NCBI GenBank assembly: GCA_963696495.1
Contig: CAVOKJ010000002.1
Location: 930,001 to 994,000, forward strand
Direction of reading: 5' to 3'
Source: Bog-756 sp963696495
GTDB lineage: Bacteria; Actinomycetota; Acidimicrobiia; Acidimicrobiales; RAAP-2
Length of the DNA: 64,000 nt
Position numbers and translations under genes: made by a program. The notes beneath the pieces are model-generated. The model made no database searches. It saw only the letters and a program-made list of their open reading frames with translations, and was not told the DNA's origin. Below are positions 26,805-34,993 of the stretch, one piece after another; the stretch's first letter is position 1, and each line of letters starts with the position of its first letter.

Positions 26805-27875
26805 ATGAGCCGACACACGAGCCCCCCCAGTGGTGTCCTCGAACTGCTGGCCGTGCCGATCGTCCTGGCCCCCATGGCAGGGGGTCCATCCACGCCTGCT
26901 CTCGCCATGGCGGTGGACCGCGCCGGTGGACTCGGGTTCCTCGCGGCCGGGTACCTCACTGCCCAGCGGATGGAGGAGGACATCACCACCACTCGCAGCC
27001 AGGTCGACCGCTTCGGGGTGAACATCTTCATGGCTGGAGGCCGACCCGCTGATCCCGAGCCCGTGCGGGCCTACGCGGCTCGTCTGCGCTCCGAGGCCGA
27101 GCGGGCCGGGGTGGAGCTCGGGCAGCCGGACTTCGACGACGACGATCTCGAAGGAAAGATCGACACCCTGGTGCGAGCACCTGTGGCGGTCGTCTCGTTC
27201 ACGTTCGGGATCCCACCGAGTCAGACGATCGAACGCCTTCGAGCGGCCGGGTCGGAGGTGTGGCTGACCGTCACCTCGCCACAGGAGGCGCGTCTGGCCG
27301 CCTCGGCCGGTGCCGACGCATTGATCGTGCAGGGCGTCGAGGCCGGTGGCCACCGTGGTGTGTTCGTCGACGATGACTCGCAATCGGAGCTGACCCTGCT
27401 GGCTGCTCTCCAGCTGGTGCGAGCCGAGGTGGACCTCCCCCTGATCGCCGCCGGCTCGATCATGACCGGAGCGGCGCTCGCTGCGGTCCTCGTCGCCGGA
27501 GCCAGCGCGGCGCAGATAGGCACGGCCTACCTGCGGGCTCCTGAGGCCGGCACGTCGCAGGCTCAGCGAGCGGCGACGGCGACGGACGCGTCGACCGTAC
27601 TCACCCGGGCATTCAGTGGCCGCCTGGCCAGAGGAATCACCAACCGGCTGCACGCTGACTACGGCGAGTATGCACCGCGTGCCTATCCGGAGATCCACCA
27701 CCTGACCTCCCCGCTGCGAGTCCACGGTCGTGCGGTCGGCGATCCCGACCTCATCAATCTCTGGGCCGGGCAGGCCCACAGTCTGGCGGAGCCTCTGCCC
27801 GCCGAGGAGATCACCCGCCGTCTTGCTCAGGGCGCCCGTGATGCCATCGCGGCGTGGGCAGATCACCTGCGCTGA
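26805..27875 (+). CDS. nitronate monooxygenase family protein
   Basis: A 356-residue FMN-dependent TIM-barrel enzyme that oxidises alkyl nitronates such as propionate-3-nitronate. IVLAPMAGGPSTPALA is the N-terminal FMN block, and GADALIVQGVEAGGHRG holds the catalytic His of class I enzymes. AAGSIMTGAALAAVLVAGA and AQIGTAYLRAPEA complete the phosphate-binding strands. Length is normal. It lies just after the VOC relic and before the Clp_N protein; no operon partner is evident. Confidence 0.9.
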   Translation: MSRHTSPPSGVLELLAVPIVLAPMAGGPSTPALAMAVDRAGGLGFLAAGYLTAQRMEEDITTTRSQVDRFGVNIFMAGGRPADPEPVRAYAARLRSEAERAGVELGQPDFDDDDLEGKIDTLVRAPVAVVSFTFGIPPSQTIERLRAAGSEVWLTVTSPQEARLAASAGADALIVQGVEAGGHRGVFVDDDSQSELTLLAALQLVRAEVDLPLIAAGSIMTGAALAAVLVAGASAAQIGTAYLRAPEAGTSQAQRAATATDASTVLTRAFSGRLARGITNRLHADYGEYAPRAYPEIHHLTSPLRVHGRAVGDPDLINLWAGQAHSLAEPLPAEEITRRLAQGARDAIAAWADHLR

Positions 27876-27924
27876 CCACCCTCGCGCCCTGGCGCCCCAC
27901 CGCTCCAGCTGTCAGGCTGGACGC

Positions 27925-28986
27925 GTGTTCGAGCGATTCACCGATGCGGCGCGGCACGTCCTCGTGCTGGCGCAGGAGGAGGCACGCCTGCTCGATCATG
28001 GCTTCATAGGCACCGAGCACCTGCTGCTCGGACTGCTCAAGCAGGACGGTGAGGCGGTTCGTTTGCTCGTCGAACAGGGTGCATCGCTTCCGGTGGTCCG
28101 ATCGCGGGTCGAAGAGACGATAGGGCTGGCCGGGGGGCCGCCAACAGGTTCACCACCCTTCACCCCCCGTGCGAAGAAGGCACTGGAACTGGCTCTACGT
28201 GAGGCAGTGCGACTCGGTAGTCACAACATCGGAAGCGAGCACATCCTGCTGGGGGTGATCCGGGAGGGAGAGGGTGTCGGAGTTCAGGTGCTGGTGGGCC
28301 TGGGCATCGATCTCACTGCCGTGTGTCGGCGGATCTCCGAACAGCTGGCCGCGGTCGACGAAGGGGTCCCATCCACTGGCCTGAGATTCGATGACGTCCC
28401 GGCGGATGACCATGTCGATCGGGGAACGGTGGTGGTCTGCTCGTTCTGCGGGCTCGCTCCCCCGGCATCAGGTCGCCTCGTCTCGGGGAACAACGCCTTC
28501 ATCTGCGAGAACTGCATCCGCCGGTGGTCTCGTCGCCTCGGTACGGATCCGAGACGATCCGGTCGGGGTTGGGCGTCCAAGGCGTCCTCGACTGCCATGA
28601 CCCCGTTCGAGCCGGAGGGTGCAGAGGCCGCACGGGACGAAATCAGAGCGGCGTTCGCAGCCAGCCGCGTGCCCAGTGACGACGGCCGGTCCGTCCCCGC
28701 AGTGGAGAGGGGGACGGATCTCGGTCCAACACTGGTCCTGGCCAACGGACGTCACCCTGGAATCGTGGGTGACGGATCGAACGTGACCATCTCCGCCCAC
28801 GAGATCCGCTTCTACGACACCGGTCGAGCGGCCGTCTGGTTCTCGATTTCGTTGGGGGACCGGACCCTGCTCGGTGGGCAACAGGGGGAGGCCGTCCTCG
28901 TCGATGGTCAATGGAAGGTGGCCCGCACCACGTTCTGCCGCTTGATGGAGCTGGCGGGCGTTGCGTGTCCACCCGAAGCCGGGTGA
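27925..28986 (+). CDS. Clp_N repeats plus ClpX-type zinc finger plus unknown C-terminal domain, no ATPase
   Basis: A 353-residue protein with an unusual architecture. Two Clp N-domain repeats (FERFTDAARHVLVLAQEEAR to about 60, then FTPRAKKALELALREAV to about 145) match the N-terminus of ClpC. Next comes a ClpX-type zinc finger with C172, C175, C194 and C197 (C-x2-C-x18-C-x2-C). The last 140 residues (about 215-353) do not match a AAA+ module: no Walker A or B is present. That region ends in strands such as VTISAHEIRFYDTGRAAVWF and VLVDGQWKVARTTFCRLM, reminiscent of an NTF2/SnoaL-like fold. The GTG at 27925 has CAGGCT 6 nt upstream. It may be an adaptor or decoy for Clp proteolysis. Confidence 0.8.
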   Translation: MFERFTDAARHVLVLAQEEARLLDHGFIGTEHLLLGLLKQDGEAVRLLVEQGASLPVVRSRVEETIGLAGGPPTGSPPFTPRAKKALELALREAVRLGSHNIGSEHILLGVIREGEGVGVQVLVGLGIDLTAVCRRISEQLAAVDEGVPSTGLRFDDVPADDHVDRGTVVVCSFCGLAPPASGRLVSGNNAFICENCIRRWSRRLGTDPRRSGRGWASKASSTAMTPFEPEGAEAARDEIRAAFAASRVPSDDGRSVPAVERGTDLGPTLVLANGRHPGIVGDGSNVTISAHEIRFYDTGRAAVWFSISLGDRTLLGGQQGEAVLVDGQWKVARTTFCRLMELAGVACPPEAG

Positions 28987-29011
28987 GTGATACCTCGATA
29001 GTCCGTCACCC

Positions 29012-29359
29012 TCACGGGAGGGCTTCGATGATCTGAATCACCTCATCGGGTCGATAGCCCTGGGTCCGACAGAAGTCCACCAGATCCCGCACGCGCTCGA
29101 CCACAGCACTCCGCTCGGAGGTCCCCGCCACCGTGATCCCTCGCCCGCGCTGGAAATCCAGGAGTCCCTCGTCCCGGAGGATGCGGAGGGCGCGCAGGAC
29201 GGTGTTCTTGTTCACTCCGAGGACGGCTGCCATGTCCTTCGCCAGGGGCAGGCGCTCTCCGGGACCGGCTTCGCCGTCGGCGATAGCCCGCCGGATCTCG
29301 GCGGCCACCTGGTCGTGGAGGGCCAGTGGGTCAGCCCGGTCGATCTTGACAGGAAACAT
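29012..29359 (-). CDS. GntR-family regulator, YtrA-like
   Basis: A 115-residue repressor with the winged helix of the GntR family (PLALHDQVAAEIRRAIADGE, LPLAKDMAAVLGVNKNTVLR) and a short C-terminal helical tail, as in the YtrA subfamily. ATG at 29359 is chosen; ATG at 29371 is also possible, and both lie inside a palindromic operator. It is divergent from a SecD-head-like protein with 47 bp between starts, so it probably represses itself and that neighbour. Confidence 0.88.
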   Translation of the reverse strand: MFPVKIDRADPLALHDQVAAEIRRAIADGEAGPGERLPLAKDMAAVLGVNKNTVLRALRILRDEGLLDFQRGRGITVAGTSERSAVVERVRDLVDFCRTQGYRPDEVIQIIEALP

Positions 29360-29375
29360 AGTACTATTCATAGTA
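29358..29375. promoter_or_regulatory. overlapping palindromes, candidate GntR operator
   Basis: ATAGTACTAT (29358-29367) is a perfect palindrome, and TACTAT-tc-ATAGTA (29362-29375) is a second inverted repeat sharing its right half. The block covers the start codons of the GntR gene and lies 32 bp before the divergent gene. On the minus strand TACTAT could also act as the -10 of the repressor gene, giving autorepression. Confidence 0.6.
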
Positions 29376-29406
29376 GATCCATGTTCGACGCAGTGCCACA
29401 TTTTCG

Positions 29407-30204
29407 ATGACCGTCACCGATACTCCCATCGACCGGGACGAGGTCGGCGAAGCCCAGCTTCTCTTCCAGGAGGCCAGGGACCGGCGCAAGCGGAGATGGC
29501 TCATCGGAGGTATCGCAACCTTTGCCTTCGTGGTTCTGTTCGGCATCGTTGTCGGGGTGTTGGCGATCCGTGGTGGTGCGATGTCCCAGCCGGTGGCCCA
29601 ACCCTCCGCCAGGCCTCTGGCTGCCATCTCCTCAGCCGAGGCGAGCTTCAGCGTGCGCCCGGTCTACTGCTATGCCCCGGCATTTTCGCCGACCGCCGGC
29701 CAACTCCCGCCATCGGCACCGTTGCCGACGTGCTCGGCGCCGTATGCCCTGACGCCCTCGCACCTCGATGTGACCCCGGGGTCGAACGGCTATTCCTACG
29801 ATCAGAACATCGCGGTGGACCCCCAGTTCGCCGCGTACCCGTCGACGGCCCGGCCGAGCGGCAAGCTCGATCAGTCGGTACTGCTTCCCGAGCAATCGGG
29901 TGGGCACCGCTTTGTGCTCGGTCCGGCTGCGCTCACTCGGAGTGCGATCGCGTCGGCACGGGTCACGGAGTCAGACGGACAATGGGTGATCGATCTCGGC
30001 CTGACGGCGGATGGAGCGAATGAGTGGAACGGCCTTGCCCGCCTGCAGTTCCACGCCATGGTTGCCGTCGTGGTCGGCAACCATGTGGTGTCGGCCCCGA
30101 TCACCCAACCTGCCCAGGCCACCTTCTCCTCGTTCGGCAATCGGCTGGTGATCAGCGGTTCATTCAACGAGCACCAAGCAGAGGTCATCGCCGCGCCGCT
30201 CTAA
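29407..30204 (+). CDS. single-pass membrane protein with SecDF P1-head-like domain
   Basis: A 265-residue protein with a cytoplasmic head, one transmembrane helix (about residues 31-53) and an extracytoplasmic part. Residues about 160-262 (FVLGPAALTRSAIASARVTE, then VVSAPITQPAQATFS and LVISGSFNEHQAEVIAA) resemble the head subdomain of the SecD periplasmic P1 region. The transmembrane SecD channel domains are absent. This domain also occurs alone in actinobacterial proteins. Divergently paired with a GntR regulator. It may interact with exported proteins; function inferred. Confidence 0.7.
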   Translation: MTVTDTPIDRDEVGEAQLLFQEARDRRKRRWLIGGIATFAFVVLFGIVVGVLAIRGGAMSQPVAQPSARPLAAISSAEASFSVRPVYCYAPAFSPTAGQLPPSAPLPTCSAPYALTPSHLDVTPGSNGYSYDQNIAVDPQFAAYPSTARPSGKLDQSVLLPEQSGGHRFVLGPAALTRSAIASARVTESDGQWVIDLGLTADGANEWNGLARLQFHAMVAVVVGNHVVSAPITQPAQATFSSFGNRLVISGSFNEHQAEVIAAPL

Positions 30205-30290
30205 CGCACACCTGCCAAACCTCGGGTCAGGGTCGTTCGTCCTTCCGGGTCAGTGGCGACCAGACAGGAGACGGCCGTCTTCGGCGGCGG

Positions 30291-30662
30291 TCAGAGCGAA
30301 GAACAATGGCCTCGTTGCTCGTGCGGCCGAATCCTCCTCACCGGAAGGTCCACGACCTTGGCCAGTGCCGGTCGAAGGCGATTCCTCAGTGTGGACCGAC
30401 GGGGTGGCGTCGTTGGGCTGCCCGCAGGATCCCGACCGGGATCTGCCGCGGCGTCGCCGAGTGCGTCGGCGAGGACAGCGATGAGGACGGGCAACTCGTT
30501 CAGGTCAACCGGACTCGATGCCACGCATACATCGTCTCGCCAATGGCTCAGGACGACCTTCCGTTCATCGGGGTGTCTCGTCACCCGAAGATATGCTCCA
30601 GTGCCCCGGGCATCCGGGATGTTCAGCCGCTTCGGAAGCGCACCCACCAGGGGAGTATGCAC
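30291..30662 (-). CDS. conserved hypothetical protein
   Basis: A 123-residue cytoplasmic protein with a core YLRVTRHPDERKVVLSHWRD, then CVASSPVDLNELPVLIAVL. A beta-strand pair followed by an amphipathic helix is suggested. The C-terminal third is Pro/Arg-rich and probably disordered. The GTG start at 30662 has a weak ribosome site, so the true start is uncertain. I recall similar short proteins in related genomes but cannot name a family. Confidence 0.55.
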   Translation of the reverse strand: MHTPLVGALPKRLNIPDARGTGAYLRVTRHPDERKVVLSHWRDDVCVASSPVDLNELPVLIAVLADALGDAAADPGRDPAGSPTTPPRRSTLRNRLRPALAKVVDLPVRRIRPHEQRGHCSSL

Positions 30663-30864
30663 CTACCGCCCGCTTTTGTCGACCGGCAGGGCGCCACGCT
30701 GCTCGGTGGTCTCGGGCGGTTCCCGATGGCCGGTGTTGGCGTTTCCGATTGGAGATGCCTCTCGGCATCATCGTCGTCCGGCCTCCCCCGCAGCAGCCGC
30801 AAGGGTGCGCAGAGACCGTTGCGAGGTCTCCTCGCTCGGGTCCGCACCGGGAAGGTAGGTCGCC

Positions 30865-31392
30865 ATGAAGCGAGTCCTTGTTTGCCTCGGATCCGTTGTG
30901 CTCGGACTCGTCCTTCTGGGGGCCACGGCGATGCCCGCAGACGCAGCGAGGGGGCCGGTGACAGTGACCTACAGGGAGCGGGTTGTCGGGACGATCGTGT
31001 CGACTTCCGAGGACGTGACGAATTCCGCTGGTCGGATCAACGGCTCCCCGATCCGCCGGGGAACGACGAGCGGCCTGCAGTCCGCAGCTGGCAGTCCGCC
31101 ACCCTGCACGGCGGGGAGTGGCCAGGCATCGGGGACGAGCACCGTCGTTGCCGCCAATGGGAACAATCTCTACACATCGTTCACCGGCAGGGTCTGCGAG
31201 TCCCAGTCGACGTCGGACTCGGCGACGTACACGTCGACCGGCAGCTTCACGGTCAATGGGGGGACGGGGAAGTTCGCCGGGGCGACGGGCAGTGGCACGA
31301 CAGACTCCACACTGACGCTCTACGCAACTCCACAGGGATCGCAAGGACCGTTCATTTCCCACAGCCTCGGCACCATCACTCTGGCCGGCTGA
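30865..31392 (+). CDS. secreted beta-rich hypothetical protein
   Basis: A 175-residue exported protein. A signal peptide (MKRVLVCLGSVVLGLVLLGA to about ADA at 28) is followed by Ser/Thr/Gly-rich strands. GSFTVNGGTGKFAGATGSGT is the kind of turn found in small secreted barrel proteins of actinobacteria. Two Cys (about 81 and 111) may form a disulfide. No enzymatic motif. A GGAAGG site precedes the ATG. Confidence 0.7.
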   Translation: MKRVLVCLGSVVLGLVLLGATAMPADAARGPVTVTYRERVVGTIVSTSEDVTNSAGRINGSPIRRGTTSGLQSAAGSPPPCTAGSGQASGTSTVVAANGNNLYTSFTGRVCESQSTSDSATYTSTGSFTVNGGTGKFAGATGSGTTDSTLTLYATPQGSQGPFISHSLGTITLAG

Positions 31393-31476
31393 CGCCGCCG
31401 CAAGGGCTGGATCGATCAGAGCTGGGAGATCGCTTGGGAAGCGCTTATGGTGGTGAGAGCCGGCCACGGAGGTCCC

Positions 31477-32217
31477 ATGCCCAGCACGCAGTTGTATGAC
31501 GCCATCGGGGGTACCTACACAGCGACGCGGCGCACCGAGCCACGCATCGCCGCGCGGGTCTGGGCAGCACTCGGCGATGCCCGGACCGTGCTGAATGTCG
31601 GAGCTGGCACCGGCAGCTACGAGCCGCCCGACCGTGAGGTCACCGCGGTGGAGCCATCAACGGTCATGCGGGCGCAGCGCCCCAAGAGCGCGGCGGTCTG
31701 CGTGGCTGCCATCGCGGAGAGCCTCCCGTTCGACGACAAGTGCTTCGATGCGGCGATGGCTTTTGCCACCGTTCACCACTGGCAGGACCCGATCGTCGGT
31801 GTGCGGGAGATGCAGCGCGTGGCTCGCCGCGTGGTGGTATTTACCTGCGACACCACTGAACAGGCCTGGCGCCGCCGATTCTGGCTGACCCGTGACTACC
31901 TGCCCGAGGTTGCTGCCTCCCGCATGGGTCTCGCTACCGAGCTGGTCAGAGCGATCGGGGCCCGCGTTGAGCCGGTATTCGTTCCATGGGACTGTGTTGA
32001 CGGCTTCTTCGAGGCGTATTGGCGCCGGCCGGAGGCATACCTCGACGAGAACGTTCGTCGCGGAATATCGATGTGGGCCAGAGTCGGGCCGGAGGTCGAA
32101 CAGAGGGCAGTGTGCAGTCTCCGTGATGACCTCGCATCCGGGCGGTGGGCCGAACGCAACCGCGACCTCCTCGAAGTCAAAGAGGCGGACCTTGGCCTTC
32201 GCCTGCTTGTTGCTTGA
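31477..32217 (+). CDS. class I SAM-dependent methyltransferase
   Basis: A 246-residue methyltransferase: VLNVGAGTGSYEP is motif I, VTAVEPSTVM motif II and FATVHHWQDPIVGVREMQRV the helix after motif III. A GGAGG site lies 4 nt before the ATG at 31477; the frame extends to 31447. The SAM loop is followed by a shortened segment (SYEPPDREV), as in some UbiE-like small-molecule methyltransferases. Substrate unknown. Confidence 0.85.
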   Translation: MPSTQLYDAIGGTYTATRRTEPRIAARVWAALGDARTVLNVGAGTGSYEPPDREVTAVEPSTVMRAQRPKSAAVCVAAIAESLPFDDKCFDAAMAFATVHHWQDPIVGVREMQRVARRVVVFTCDTTEQAWRRRFWLTRDYLPEVAASRMGLATELVRAIGARVEPVFVPWDCVDGFFEAYWRRPEAYLDENVRRGISMWARVGPEVEQRAVCSLRDDLASGRWAERNRDLLEVKEADLGLRLLVA

Positions 32218-32750
32218 TCCCGACTCGGGGTGACCAACTCGCCCCTTTGGCCCGACTTCCTTCTGACCGTGGGAAGCCCAGCCAACACCGACGCCGAGCC
32301 GTTCTCTCGCGTTCAGGCCAGCGATCACGGGCCGGTGAGACTGAGCCCGGGGATCTTCCAGGTCGACAGCCGACCACCGGGCGCGCCGACGGCGCAGGAG
32401 CCATACTTGAGGGGTGGCCAGACCGTGGAACGGCACAGCCAAGTACCGCCGGGGTTGGACGGGTAGGGACTTTCACGTGACTGGCGGCCACGAGGCCGAG
32501 GCCAAGGCCGCACAGGAAGCGGAGAAGCCCAGTCGGATCGGCCTGTGGATACTCCGGAGGCTGGGGTATCGGGGGCCCGACCCGACGCCGTTCCACCAGC
32601 CCCCGCACCTCCGCACCCCACCCGGAGCGAGGTCTCACCCCGTCGACTAGGCATCCCGTGCCTTCCGTTGTGCTCCCCGACTCGTGGACGCCACCGGAGC
32701 TGGTGGAGGGGCACTTGCGCCACGGCTATCAGCCACACCTCCGTCAGATC
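32218..32750. other. intergenic stretch with no supported gene
   Basis: No clear gene is visible in 533 bp. The best candidate is a plus-strand frame ending at 32650; from the GTG at 32477 it would encode about 57 residues including KPSRIGLWILRRLGYRGPDP, but it has no good ribosome site. The remainder looks non-coding or decayed. Confidence 0.4.
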
Positions 32751-33890
32751 TCAGCCCTCACGACGGATGCGGTGGGCATACCACCCGAGCCAAGCTACGG
32801 GGGCCAGGAGCACAATCCCAACAGCGGCTCCGATCGGTTGGACATGATGCCCAGGGCTGGGGGCGAGAGCCGCAGCGAGCAGTGCTGCACAAGCGATGGC
32901 GCCGATGGCGGCAACGATCCAGAGGAAGACCTTCCACCCGACAGCAAATCGAGATGGCCGTGGATGAGGAGCCAGTCGCTGCTTCCAACTCCGATCTCTG
33001 GTCAGCATTGATTCGCCAGGCAGAGGTAGAGGCCCTGACTCGGGATTGCTCGCGTGCTGTCTCACTGTCTCGAATTGGTCCACAAGGTCTGCGATGGTTG
33101 ACCGACGGAGGGACCAGGCGTAAGCCGTGCCTTTTCGACCGTCTTTGAGCTGAACCTGGACCTTGTAGGTTCCGCCGCCCTCGGCTCCAGGCGCATACAT
33201 CAGTTCGGAGTGATCGATATCCTTCCATCGGATTGGAACATTCGACCGGTCCACGTTCGGGAACAAACGGTGACGCAGCTTTCGTGATGGCCCGGAGATC
33301 GCCAATCCCCAGATCCCTTCGGCGTCGAAGCAAGTTTGCCTTCCCAGGTTCCGGGAGCAGATCCACGCGACAAACAAACAGTCTGCAGTGAAGAACAGAA
33401 GCAGGATCAGGGGGCCGACGGCCGTGCCGATGGTGGTGGTTCCGAACACAAGGCCGGAGACGACGAACCCAAATCCCACCAGACACCCAAGGGCCCCAGC
33501 TGCCCAGAGGACAGTCATCGCCCAAGCCGAAAACCGGTAGCCCCCACCCGTAACTGCGATCTTCCCAACTGACGGAACGGTGGAACTCCTCCGTGCCCAT
33601 TGGTGCCCGTTCCACCAGCGCACTGCTCCAGCCCGCCATGGATCTGGGTACCACCCCTTGACTGCCCCTGGCCACTGATCGCGGGTGTCCGGAGTGGGGA
33701 TGTGCCGAGCGGGATCCCCAGGTCCCGCCGGCGGTCGTCGCTGGAAGTCAGCGACATTCGCACCATCCTCACCCGAGCGTGCGGTCAGCCCTGTCCAGGT
33801 CTCTCCATCCCACCACCGCAGCGGCTCGATTTCCCAGGGGTCGCCGTACCACCCCTGAACCGCACGGGCACTCGAAGGACTCTCCGCCAT
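32751..33890 (-). CDS. membrane protein with two DUF2510 motifs
   Basis: A 379-residue protein. Two DUF2510 modules lie at the N-terminus: GWYGDPWEIEPLRWWDGETW (about 13-32) and GWYPDPWRAGAVRWWNGHQW (about 79-98). Two hydrophobic helices follow (about 120-180), then a soluble PH-like segment and two more helices (about 305-370). The WYPDP--RWWDG motif is typical of actinobacterial membrane proteins near secretion or division functions. Here it is alone in an otherwise accessory-looking stretch. Function unknown. Confidence 0.75.
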   Translation of the reverse strand: MAESPSSARAVQGWYGDPWEIEPLRWWDGETWTGLTARSGEDGANVADFQRRPPAGPGDPARHIPTPDTRDQWPGAVKGWYPDPWRAGAVRWWNGHQWARRSSTVPSVGKIAVTGGGYRFSAWAMTVLWAAGALGCLVGFGFVVSGLVFGTTTIGTAVGPLILLLFFTADCLFVAWICSRNLGRQTCFDAEGIWGLAISGPSRKLRHRLFPNVDRSNVPIRWKDIDHSELMYAPGAEGGGTYKVQVQLKDGRKGTAYAWSLRRSTIADLVDQFETVRQHASNPESGPLPLPGESMLTRDRSWKQRLAPHPRPSRFAVGWKVFLWIVAAIGAIACAALLAAALAPSPGHHVQPIGAAVGIVLLAPVAWLGWYAHRIRREG

Positions 33891-34201
33891 GTCAGAATTC
33901 TACCGACGATGTCGACCTTCGGAAGGGCCTTCTATCACCGGATGGGTGCGGCACTCCACAGCGATCCCACTGGCCCGCAAGATCGTGCCGTGGGTGGTGC
34001 CGGGCAATCTACGGTCCCCGAGCGACTTCCCGGGAGCCGCCTGCAGCAATCGCGCCATTTGGTCGAAACTTCCTGATACCGGGCTGGCAAATGCCGCTCT
34101 CCTGACAGCCCGGCTCTACTGGGGCTGTCACCGTCGATAGGCGACCCGCTCCCGGCATTTGGGGCACCCATCGTTCGACCGAACGAACGCTCATTGAACG
34201 A
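33891..34201. other. intergenic stretch with no supported gene
   Basis: 311 bp lie between two leftward genes. Open frames of 60-80 codons on both strands lack ribosome sites and family-like sequence. Nothing recognisable is seen. Confidence 0.4.
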
Positions 34202-34792
34202 TCACTGAGGCTCTCGGCGCATGAACCACAGGTGCACTGCCAGCATCGACGACTCTTCGACCACGTCGAATCCGTGCCCGATGTAGAACCGGACGTTCTC
34301 GGGCTTGGCTGTCTTCAACCATGAGACTCTTCCGTGTTCGTCGAACTCCTCGCACAACAACCTCATCGCCGCCCGACCCATCCCCATTTGTTGAAAGCCC
34401 GGTTCCACTCCGACGGGTCCGACGTGCCAGTGAGGCTCATCCAGATCATGAGCGGCGAGGATCGATCTAAGGTGCACGAGGCGATCAGCGTCGGAAGCTT
34501 CCGTGGACGGAGATTCCAAGGTCCTGACCCCTGCCGGCAGTCTCGATCCCACGCAGGCGCCGGGTTTGGCAGCGGAAGCAACGCCAAGTACGCAACCTCC
34601 CCGTCGGACCCCTGCAATCCTCGACCCTTGTAGGGAACCAGCGAACATGCTGTAGAGCATCTCCAGGCGGACGAGTGGATCGTCCGAGACAGCCATCCAG
34701 TCCGGATCGTCTCTCAACGCCCGAGCGGCCACGCCTACTGCTTGTGAGATCTGATCGGCTTCTGTGAGCCAGAGAACCTCGATGTCTTCCAT
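34202..34792 (-). CDS. GNAT-family N-acetyltransferase
   Basis: A 196-residue acetyl-CoA-dependent acetyltransferase. Motif A reads WHVGPVGVEPGFQQMGMGRAAM, with the Q-x-x-G-x-G/A pyrophosphate loop, and the C-terminal NVRFYIGHGFDVVEE is the usual motif B with the catalytic-region Tyr. Length is normal for the family. Acceptor substrate unknown. It is monocistronic. Confidence 0.82.
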   Translation of the reverse strand: MEDIEVLWLTEADQISQAVGVAARALRDDPDWMAVSDDPLVRLEMLYSMFAGSLQGSRIAGVRRGGCVLGVASAAKPGACVGSRLPAGVRTLESPSTEASDADRLVHLRSILAAHDLDEPHWHVGPVGVEPGFQQMGMGRAAMRLLCEEFDEHGRVSWLKTAKPENVRFYIGHGFDVVEESSMLAVHLWFMRREPQ

Positions 34793-34858
34793 CGGATCGT
34801 TGTATCACTACGCAAGGGCTTGTCGGACTACGGGCCAAGCCCCGCTGGAAAGGTCAGT

Positions 34859-34940
34859 GAAGGTGCCGATCTGACACGGCCCGAGCATCGCTCGGATGTG
34901 AGGTGTACGGTCGCAGCAGGTTCTTGAGAAGGTGCCGATC
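34859..34940. repeat. 13-bp direct repeats flanking a small hairpin
   Basis: GAAGGTGCCGATC occurs at 34859-34871 and 34928-34940. Between them lies CCGAGC-atc-GCTCGG (34881-34895), a 6-bp stem. The unit is about 80 bp and lies upstream of the YVTN-repeat gene. It could be a miniature mobile relic or part of a lost gene: the minus-strand frame gives IGTF twice. No function established. Confidence 0.5.
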
Positions 34941-34993
34941 AGCGGATCCCATGTTGGTCTCCTCCTTGCTTGAGACTGGCGAAGGGAGCGACC

